From: an uncultured Gloeocapsa sp.
Lineage (GTDB): Bacteria; Cyanobacteriota; Cyanobacteriia; Cyanobacteriales; Gloeocapsaceae
Direction: 5' to 3'
Assembly: GCA_937930495.1 (NCBI GenBank)
Contig: CALGKL010000259.1
Coordinates: forward strand, 1-13,142
DNA length: 13,142 bases
Shown here: one piece after another, positions 7,700 through 13,142 of the stretch
Numbering within the stretch: position 1 is the stretch's first letter
How the letters are laid out: every line of letters starts with the position of its first letter
Notes under the pieces: generated by a model
Databases searched by the model: none
Told to the model about the DNA's origin: nothing
What the model saw: the letters and a program-made list of their open reading frames with translations, nothing else
Position numbers and translations under genes: made by a program

Positions 7700-8638
7700 A
7701 TGCTGCAATTACCTAAACCTAAACAAAAAACCCCCCAAAATCTCGCTTCTGTCTCAGAAGCCTACGAATACTGTCGTCAAATCACCGCGAAGTATTCTAA
7801 AACCTTTTACCTAGGCACCTTATTAATGCCTAAACACAAACGAGAAGCCATCTGGGCGATCTACGTCTGGTGCAGACGTACTGATGAGTTAGTAGATGGT
7901 CCCCAAGCCAGTGAAACTACTCTAGAAACTCTAGACCAGTGGGAACGTAATTTAGAATCTATTTTCGCCGGTTATCCCCTGGCTGACCCAGATGTAGCCT
8001 TAGTAGATGCGATCGCCCGTTTTCCCCAGATAGATATCGCTCCCTTTCGGGATATGATCGCCGGACAAAGGATGGACCTCTATCGCAGTCGTTACGAGAC
8101 TTTTGAGGAACTCTATCTCTATTGTTATCGGGTAGCGGGAACAGTGGGCTTGATGTCTAGTTCTGTACTCGGTGTGGAAAGCAAAGACTCTCAAGCTCCC
8201 TGGGGAAAAGATGAAGTTAATTACATACCCAAAGAAGAAGCCCTAGCCTTAGGAATCGCTAACCAGTTGACCAATATTCTGCGGGATGTGGGAGAGGATA
8301 TCTCTAGGGGAAGAATTTATTTACCTCTAGAAGATTTGCGATTATTTAATTATAGTGAAGAAGACCTCCATAATCACGTCATCGATGACCGGTGGCGGGA
8401 GTTGATGCGCTTTGAAATTGATAGAGCGCGTCAATATTATCAACAAGCCGAAAAAGGGATCCGCGCCCTCTCTAGAGATTCTCGTTGGCCCGTTTGGTCC
8501 GCACTGATGCTTTATCAGGGAATTCTCGACGTGATTGAGGCTAATGGTTATGATGTATTTAATAAACGCGCTTTTGTGCCTACCCCCCAAAAGATGCTCT
8601 ACTTACCCATCTCTTGGTTACGGGCACAGGCTTTATAA
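7700..8638 (+). CDS. crtB: Phytoene synthase
   Basis: CrtB condenses two geranylgeranyl diphosphates to prephytoene diphosphate and then phytoene, the first committed step of carotenoid synthesis. The 312-aa protein carries both magnesium-binding aspartate-rich motifs of head-to-head prenyl synthases: Asp62-Glu-Leu-Val-Asp66 (RRTDELVDG) and Asp196-Val-Gly-Glu-Asp200 (NILRDVGED). The YSKTFYLGTLLMP segment near residues 32-44 and GRIYLPLEDL after the second motif are also typical. It follows crtP by 64 bp; no strong promoter is seen in that gap, so it is probably transcribed with crtP, though a weak internal start cannot be excluded. The raf1 gene follows after 22 bp. Confidence 0.97.
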   Translation: MLQLPKPKQKTPQNLASVSEAYEYCRQITAKYSKTFYLGTLLMPKHKREAIWAIYVWCRRTDELVDGPQASETTLETLDQWERNLESIFAGYPLADPDVALVDAIARFPQIDIAPFRDMIAGQRMDLYRSRYETFEELYLYCYRVAGTVGLMSSSVLGVESKDSQAPWGKDEVNYIPKEEALALGIANQLTNILRDVGEDISRGRIYLPLEDLRLFNYSEEDLHNHVIDDRWRELMRFEIDRARQYYQQAEKGIRALSRDSRWPVWSALMLYQGILDVIEANGYDVFNKRAFVPTPQKMLYLPISWLRAQAL

Positions 8639-8660
8639 AGTTAACTTTTAACCGGCATCA

Positions 8661-9722
8661 ATGAGGGAAGAACAACTATCAGAAGCGGAAGCGACAGAAC
8701 TAATGCGATCGCTCTTACACAAAGAGGGCAACTGGGTTGATTGGGGTAAAGCCTGTCAACGTCTCCAAAAAGCTGGCTATAATTCCCAGACTATTTTTGA
8801 AGCTACCGGCTTTCAGGCCAGTCAACAGAATTTAGTAATTGTGGCTGCACAGGTTTATGACAGTATTTATACTGAGGGAGCACCCGAAGATTTACTTAAC
8901 TATTGTCAAGGACCTTGCAGCGATGTTTTATATGAATTGCGTATTCTTAACCAGAAACAAAGACGGGAAGTTGCCGAATTGGTGATGAACAAAAAATTGA
9001 CAGCTGATACGGCTAAAGAAGTAGCCAAAGCTGTACAAGAAATGTCTCGCTTACCAGAATTACCACCTGGTTTCTCTAACCATCCAGGAGACGCCATCGC
9101 CTACCAGTATTGGAAACGCGCCCGCCAAAAAAAAGACTTAGTCGCTCGCTCTAGACTAATCGCTCAAGGGTTGAATTTCGCCCATTCGGCTAGTGCTAGA
9201 AGCGCTATTGAACAGCTCCTCAGTGATTTTACGGTAACACCGAGAGTCACGGCTCCGCTGTTACCTCTCTATCGTTTAGAAGCAGAAGAGGAATTACCCC
9301 GTCTGATTCCCCTAGCGGGGACTTTACCCCTGAGACCTGAGGTGATCAAAGAACTACCTAGTCTGACTATTGAGGATACCTTTGCTGCGGTACAGGTTCA
9401 AGCCGATACCCGTGTAGTCCCCATACCCGGTTGGCAAGCTATTCTCAAAGCCGTAGACCCCATCGGTATTCTAGCCCAAACCGACTGTTTACCGCAAATA
9501 GTTTCCCCCAAACCAGAAACAGTCTTAATCGTTATCGATCGCCATTTAACCACCTGGAATAATCAGAGTTATTTTCTCATCGCCAACGGGGATAACCTGG
9601 AGGTACAGTGGTCGGAAACAGAACCCAATCTCACTCTACTCGGTCAAGTTATCTTGATTTTACGCCCGAAAAAAATCCTGGATGAAGGTAATCTTACGCA
9701 ACCTTGGCAAATGGACGATTAG
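8661..9722 (+). CDS. raf1: Rubisco accumulation factor 1
   Basis: Raf1 is a dimeric chaperone that holds folded RbcL dimers and promotes assembly of the RbcL8 core before RbcS binding. The 353-aa protein shows the expected order: an N-terminal helical domain with a helix-turn-helix-like start (WVDWGKACQRLQKAGYNSQT, about 25-44), helices through about residue 195 including DLLNYCQGPCSDVLYELRIL and ELPPGFSNHPGDAIAYQYWK, then a beta-rich C-terminal domain from about 205 (VTAPLLPLYRLEAEEELPRL) that mediates dimerisation in known Raf1 proteins. The length fits. It begins 22 bp after crtB and ends 5 bp before the phosphohexomutase start, so it probably belongs to one transcript with them. The assignment is by family pattern and I consider it secure. 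Confidence 0.93.
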   Translation: MREEQLSEAEATELMRSLLHKEGNWVDWGKACQRLQKAGYNSQTIFEATGFQASQQNLVIVAAQVYDSIYTEGAPEDLLNYCQGPCSDVLYELRILNQKQRREVAELVMNKKLTADTAKEVAKAVQEMSRLPELPPGFSNHPGDAIAYQYWKRARQKKDLVARSRLIAQGLNFAHSASARSAIEQLLSDFTVTPRVTAPLLPLYRLEAEEELPRLIPLAGTLPLRPEVIKELPSLTIEDTFAAVQVQADTRVVPIPGWQAILKAVDPIGILAQTDCLPQIVSPKPETVLIVIDRHLTTWNNQSYFLIANGDNLEVQWSETEPNLTLLGQVILILRPKKILDEGNLTQPWQMDD

Positions 9723-9727
9723 AAACT

Positions 9728-11305
9728 ATGGAAAATTTTAACTGGAACAAACTACAAAATGGCTCCGATCTTCGAGGTGTCGCTTTACCAGGCGTACCAG
9801 GGGAGTCAGTCAATCTTACCCCTACGGTAGCTAAAACCCTAGGTCAAGCCTTTAGCACCTGGTTAAGTCAAACCCTATCTAAACCCACTACCAGTTTAAG
9901 CATATCTTTAGGCAGAGATAGTCGTCTATCGGGACCTCAACTCAGCGAAGCAGTAACCGAAGGGATCATTAGTACAGGAGCAAATGTACTGAACTTTGGT
10001 CTAGCTTCCACCCCCGCGATGTTTATGAGTACCATCACCGAAGGTTTTAACTGTGATGGAGCAATTATGCTCACCGCCAGTCACCTCCCCTTTAATCGCA
10101 ATGGTTTAAAATTTTTTACCTCTTCGGGAGGATTAGATAAAGCAGATATCACCGCTATTCTCTCTTTAGCTGCTCATAATGAGTTTAACACCTCTGCTCT
10201 CCCAGGAACAGTCACAGCAAAAGACTTTATCTCCGTTTACGCTCAACAATTTGTCGCTAAAATTCGCGCCGCGGTTAATCATCCCACTAACTACAATCAA
10301 CCTCTCACCGGGTTGAAAATTATCGTCGATGCGGGTAATGGCGCTGGCGGTTTCTACGTAGATAAGGTCTTACAACCCCTAGGAGCAGATACCACCGGAA
10401 GTCAATTCCTCGAACCCGATGGCCATTTCCCTAACCATATTCCCAATCCCGAAGATAAAGAAGCCATGGCTTCTATCTGTGCTGCGGTAACTAAACATCA
10501 AGCAGATTTAGGCATTATTTTTGATACCGATGTGGATAGAGCAGGTGCGGTGGATTCTCAGGGGAGAGAAATCAATAGAAACCGTTTGATCGCTTTGCTC
10601 AGTGCGATCGTCTTAACCGAACATCCTCACTCTACTATTGTGACCGATTCCATTACCTCCGAGGGGTTGACCACATTTATCCAGGATTTAGGTGGTGTCC
10701 ACCATCGCTTTAAAAGAGGTTATAAAAACGTGATCAATGAGGCGATCAGCTTAAATCAACAAGGTCAAGAATCCTGGTTGGCTATAGAAACATCGGGTCA
10801 TGGAGCGATGCGAGAGAATTATTTTCTCGATGATGGTGCTTATTTGATGACCAAAGTCTTAATTAAACTTGCTCAATTAAAGTTAGAAGGTAAAGCTTTA
10901 GAAGATTTAATCTCTACTTTACAAGAACCAATCGAAAGTGAAGAATTTCGTCTCAAAGTTAATACCGAAGACTTTAAAACCTATGGCAATATGGTCATAG
11001 AAAAGTTGCAAGAATTCGCTCAAAATCAACCAGATTGGACTATAGTACCTAACAACTATGAAGGTGTCCGCGTCACCTGTCAATCTCCTTCTGAACAAGG
11101 CTGGTTTCTCTTACGTCTATCTCTCCACGACCCCGTCATTCCTCTCAATATTGAAACCAACGTCCCTGGAGGTGTAGGTAAAATCGCCACCAGAGTGAAA
11201 AAGTTTTTTGAGTCCTATGAGTTATTAGATTTGAGCGCTTTTGAGAAAATAAAGGGAGTAATCAACCTAGAAGACTCCCTAGACAGAGCAGATGAACTGA
11301 ACTAG
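9728..11305 (+). CDS. Alpha-D-phosphohexomutase (phosphoglucomutase/phosphomannomutase family)
   Basis: I place the start at the ATG at 9728 (525 aa), 5 bp after the raf1 stop; an in-frame ATG at 9704 would add MANGRLET and overlap raf1 by 19 bp. All four phosphohexomutase signatures are present: the catalytic phosphoserine loop TASHLPFNRNGLK (Ser118), the metal loop Asp266-Thr-Asp268-Val-Asp270-Arg, the sugar-binding ETSGHGAMRENYF (Glu354, Ser356, His358), and a C-terminal phosphate-binding domain near 440-485. Substrate (glucose, mannose or glucosamine phosphate) cannot be read from these motifs. One cyanobacterial member of the superfamily (Slr1334 of Synechocystis) has been reported to make glucose-1,6-bisphosphate; orthology to it is possible but not shown here. 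The gene's 3' end is duplicated downstream. Confidence 0.92.
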   Translation: MENFNWNKLQNGSDLRGVALPGVPGESVNLTPTVAKTLGQAFSTWLSQTLSKPTTSLSISLGRDSRLSGPQLSEAVTEGIISTGANVLNFGLASTPAMFMSTITEGFNCDGAIMLTASHLPFNRNGLKFFTSSGGLDKADITAILSLAAHNEFNTSALPGTVTAKDFISVYAQQFVAKIRAAVNHPTNYNQPLTGLKIIVDAGNGAGGFYVDKVLQPLGADTTGSQFLEPDGHFPNHIPNPEDKEAMASICAAVTKHQADLGIIFDTDVDRAGAVDSQGREINRNRLIALLSAIVLTEHPHSTIVTDSITSEGLTTFIQDLGGVHHRFKRGYKNVINEAISLNQQGQESWLAIETSGHGAMRENYFLDDGAYLMTKVLIKLAQLKLEGKALEDLISTLQEPIESEEFRLKVNTEDFKTYGNMVIEKLQEFAQNQPDWTIVPNNYEGVRVTCQSPSEQGWFLLRLSLHDPVIPLNIETNVPGGVGKIATRVKKFFESYELLDLSAFEKIKGVINLEDSLDRADELN

Positions 11306-12104
11306 AGTAATTTCAGGAATTTGGCACTTTTGCTTTTTGTTTTAGCCCTAACCCACCTAATAACAACAAACCTACTAGGGTTGAGGGTTCCGGTGTTCTG
11401 GGAAAGGGCTCAGGACCACTGGGTGTTCTGAAAGCTACTTCTCCAATGCTACAAGCGGTTACAGAACTTGGAGATTGGGGACAGTCAGACATGTTAAAAC
11501 GCACGTATCGGGCATTAGTTAGGGGAAAAGTAATTACTTGAGCAGGATAGGGAGAGCCTATTGGGTTATTAGTAGGTATGATATTAAGTTTCAAAGGAAT
11601 GAAGGTTACACCGTCTAAAGACTGATATAGGTCTAGTCTACCTATACCTGCTGAGTCTTCATTCCATAAAGCGAGGCGATCTATAATTGACGGCGCACCG
11701 AAATCGTAAGTGACAACAGCGCTTGTAGTCCCAGTGTTGCTAAACCATTCACCAGTAGTAGCATCATTATGTAAGGGACTGCCACCTAGATAAGTATCAA
11801 AGATAGTCACTCCACTGATGAATCCGGGAGATAAACCACTTTGATTAATTGTGTTAATGATATTACCAGCTCCTGTTCCACCACTATTGACCACCGCACT
11901 CACGGGACTGATGATCGGACCTGGACCAGCAGCGGGTACGATTATTGGTTCTGAAGCTGGCTCACCTGCGGTGGTGATTTCTTCTAGAATAGGAATAGGA
12001 CTAGTGGATGAGTCTTGAGCTTGGGCTGGAAGTGCCGTTAAGCCTAGGCTTGTTAGTGAAGTCAATGCTATTATGTTTAGGAAATGATTACCTTTGCTAA
12101 GCAT
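11057..12104. repeat. Tandem duplication, copy A: mutase 3' end plus PEP-CTERM gene
   Basis: This segment is paralogous to 12224-13142. The best-preserved part, 11231-11305, matches 12276-12350 at 72 of 75 positions, continuing at high identity through the first 90 bp of the PEP-CTERM 3' ends. The offset at the conserved stop codons is 1045 bp. Copy A holds the intact mutase end and the complete PEP-CTERM gene. The repeat is direct. Confidence 0.85.
11313..12104 (-). CDS. Exported PEP-CTERM protein with discoidin-like domain (paralogue 1)
   Basis: The 263-aa protein starts with a signal peptide (Lys4, hydrophobic 8-25, cleavage after PAQA at residue 29). A low-complexity linker (SSTSPIPILEE, SEPIIVPAA) follows. 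The central part, about 95-226, looks like an F5/8 type C (discoidin, galactose-binding-like) beta-sandwich: VTYDFGAPSIIDRLALWNED, a GRLDLYQSLDGVTF strand pair, ARYVRFNMSD and IGEVAF. Cys208 and Cys218 may form a disulfide. The end is a PEP-CTERM tail: Pro238-Glu-Pro240, a hydrophobic stretch 243-254, then KQKAK. Such tails are cleaved by exosortases, giving surface or extracellular-matrix proteins, and no exosortase is encoded here. The gene converges on the mutase with 7 bp between the stops. Confidence 0.85.
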   Translation of the reverse strand: MLSKGNHFLNIIALTSLTSLGLTALPAQAQDSSTSPIPILEEITTAGEPASEPIIVPAAGPGPIISPVSAVVNSGGTGAGNIINTINQSGLSPGFISGVTIFDTYLGGSPLHNDATTGEWFSNTGTTSAVVTYDFGAPSIIDRLALWNEDSAGIGRLDLYQSLDGVTFIPLKLNIIPTNNPIGSPYPAQVITFPLTNARYVRFNMSDCPQSPSSVTACSIGEVAFRTPSGPEPFPRTPEPSTLVGLLLLGGLGLKQKAKVPNS

Positions 12105-12133
12105 ATTATTTTGGCAATTGAATTTTATTTTTG

Positions 12134-12161
12134 ATTTTATATTAAATATTGTTGGTCACAA
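12134..12161 (-). promoter_or_regulatory. Predicted promoter of PEP-CTERM paralogue 1
   Basis: On the minus strand TTGTGA (12161-12156) and TAAAAT (12139-12134), 16 bp apart, lie about 30 bp before the ATG at 12104. The hexamers match consensus at four and five positions. The surrounding 12105-12223 is AT-rich and otherwise shows nothing I can name. Confidence 0.35.
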
Positions 12162-12223
12162 CTGACTTTACAAAATCTTTAATTTCGGCTCTCAGTCCAC
12201 ATTTTCTAGTTTTTGGGCACAAT

Positions 12224-12350
12224 TATGAAGTGTTCGCTTTGTCTATCAATCTCCTTTCAGGGGGTGTAGGCAAATTTGAGCGCCTTTAAGAAAATAAAGG
12301 GAGTAATCAACTTAGAAGACTCCCTAGACAGAGCAGATGAACTGAACTAG
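12224..12350 (+). pseudogene. Decayed duplicate of the phosphohexomutase 3' end
   Basis: This stretch aligns in pieces to the end of the 9728-11305 gene. TATGAA...CAATCTCCTT (about 12224-12255) matches 11057-11089, GGTGTAGG and its flanks (about 12256-12274) match 11164-11182, and 12276-12350 matches 11231-11305 at 72 of 75 positions, including the TAG stop. Two internal deletions (about 75 and 48 bp) and a lost base break the frame, and there is no 5' part, so it cannot encode a mutase. The last 24 codons are kept with one substitution (Glu to Lys, AFKKIKGV). It is a by-product of the segmental duplication and lies just downstream of the second PEP-CTERM gene on the opposite strand. Confidence 0.85.
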
Positions 12351-12357
12351 AGTAATT

Positions 12358-13142
12358 TCAGGAATTTGGCACTTTTGCTTTTTGTTTTAGCCCTAACCCC
12401 CCTAACAACAACAAACCGACCAAGGTTGAGGGTTCAGGTGTTCTAGGAATAGGATCATCAGCTACCCCAAAAGCTACTTCCCCAATAGCACAAGCAGGGA
12501 AAGAACCTGGATTTGGCTGAGGACAATTAGACATATCAAAACGTATATACTGGGCATTAACTTTCGACCAGGAAAATACATCAGCAGGATAAGGTTGTAA
12601 TGCTGGGTTATCAGTAGGTACGAGATTCGAAGCCAGAGAAGTAAAGGTTACATTGTCTGTAGAGTAAAACAGGTCCAATCTACCTATCCCTGATGATTCT
12701 TCATTCCACAAAGCGAGGCGATCTATGTCGACCAACTGACCCAAATCGTAAGTGACACTAGCAGAAGTCCCAACGTTGCTAAACCATTCTTGATCAAACC
12801 ACTCAAAACTATGCTGATGAGCTGGAATTACATAAGTATTAAAGTTAGTCACTCCACTAACAAAGTTGACAAATAAACCATTTTGATTGATTGTGTCAGT
12901 AAGAGTCCCATATCCTGGGCCACCACTATTGATCGCCCAACCCACAGGACTAATAATCGAACCTGGAAGTGGAGCAGCAGCGGGTACGATTATTGGTTCT
13001 GAAGCTAACTCACCTGTGGTGGTGATTTCTTCCAGAATGGGAATAGGACTAGTGGATGAGTCTTCAGCTTGGGCTGGAAGTGCCGTTAAGCTCAGGCTTG
13101 TCAGTGAAGTCAACACTATTATGTTTAGAAGATGATTATTTT
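12358..13142 (-). CDS. Exported PEP-CTERM protein with discoidin-like domain (paralogue 2), 5' end missing
   Basis: The frame stays open to the right edge and encodes 260 residues plus a partial codon. The first residues NNHLLNIIVLTSLTS align with NHFLNIIALTSLTS of paralogue 1, so only about four codons (expected MLSK) are missing. A GTG at 13116 could be read as a start but would cut the signal peptide. The layout matches its neighbour: signal peptide ending PAQA, linker SSTSPIPILEE and SEPIIVPAA, discoidin-like core (SASVTYDLGQLVDIDRLALW; GRLDLFYSTDNVTF; AQYIRFDMSNC), two cysteines in NCPQPNPGSFPAC, and a PEP-CTERM tail. The last 29 residues are identical to those of paralogue 1, while loops in the core differ in length and sequence, such as IPAHQHSFEWFDQ. 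Ligand and anchoring enzyme are unknown. Confidence 0.83.
   Translation of the reverse strand, partial: NNHLLNIIVLTSLTSLSLTALPAQAEDSSTSPIPILEEITTTGELASEPIIVPAAAPLPGSIISPVGWAINSGGPGYGTLTDTINQNGLFVNFVSGVTNFNTYVIPAHQHSFEWFDQEWFSNVGTSASVTYDLGQLVDIDRLALWNEESSGIGRLDLFYSTDNVTFTSLASNLVPTDNPALQPYPADVFSWSKVNAQYIRFDMSNCPQPNPGSFPACAIGEVAFGVADDPIPRTPEPSTLVGLLLLGGLGLKQKAKVPNS

Larger units (their letters stand above)
12224..13142. repeat. Tandem duplication, copy B: mutase remnant plus second PEP-CTERM gene
   Basis: This is the direct-repeat partner of 11057-12104. It contains the truncated mutase tail and a PEP-CTERM paralogue, and homology is still running at the right edge (ATTATGTTTAG followed by GATGATTA matches the start of the first paralogue). 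The left junction lies near 12200-12224. The right junction is outside the window. Confidence 0.8.

Noticed and set aside
9704..9727. ATG at 9704 as the phosphohexomutase start
   Set aside because: It would overlap raf1 by 19 bp and add eight residues (MANGRLET) that are just raf1 tail sequence in another frame. The ATG at 9728 sits 5 bp after the raf1 stop and begins where the conserved domain is expected.
13084..13116. GTG at 13116 as the start of the second PEP-CTERM gene
   Set aside because: The frame is open to the edge, and the residues before it (NNHLLNII) match the signal peptide of the first paralogue, so the true start lies outside the window.
11306..13142. Mobile element as the cause of the duplicated region
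   Set aside because: I found no transposase, no terminal inverted repeats and no target-site duplication. The repeats are direct and share a truncated host gene, which fits a tandem duplication.

Overview
The window is chromosomal DNA from a cyanobacterium. The evidence is the gene content: Ycf37 (photosystem I assembly), Raf1 (Rubisco assembly), the plant-type carotenoid pair crtP-crtB and the cyanobacterial/archaeal CobT-like family. It also carries eleven exact copies of the cyanobacterial octamer HIP1 (GCGATCGC). The DNA is AT-rich by eye, and starts mostly lack Shine-Dalgarno motifs. The genus cannot be fixed from the sequence alone.

Left part (1-4531). A DUF2232-type membrane protein, cut by the window edge, overlaps the start of a CobT-like phosphoribosyltransferase by 8 bp. 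A small coiled-coil protein converges on it with overlapping stop codons. Next come an orphan polyamine-type lipoprotein receptor (+) and aroE (-). Sharing a 58-bp divergent promoter region with aroE is the ribosomal protein pair rpmI-rplT (+).

Middle part (4532-11305). A 250-bp gap with one bulged hairpin leads to an orphan family-3 solute-binding protein followed closely by ycf37. A promoter with a perfect -10 box and an HLR1-like RpaB site then precedes a same-strand run: crtP, crtB, raf1 and an alpha-phosphohexomutase. The run groups light protection (carotenoids), carbon fixation (Rubisco assembly) and sugar-phosphate metabolism; raf1 and the mutase are 5 bp apart.

Right part (11306-13142). 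Two paralogous PEP-CTERM proteins with a discoidin-like domain lie head to tail on the minus strand. They arose by tandem duplication of a segment that also included the 3' end of the phosphohexomutase gene. A decayed copy of that 3' end (about 12224-12350) still lies downstream of the second PEP-CTERM gene, which itself runs off the right edge.

Most of the window is ordinary core cyanobacterial genome. The parts most worth a second look are the duplicated mutase-tail/PEP-CTERM module, the HLR1-like site at crtP, the overlapping aroE/rpmI promoters and the DUF2232-CobT coupling. No CRISPR array, tRNA, rRNA, transposase or prophage gene was seen.
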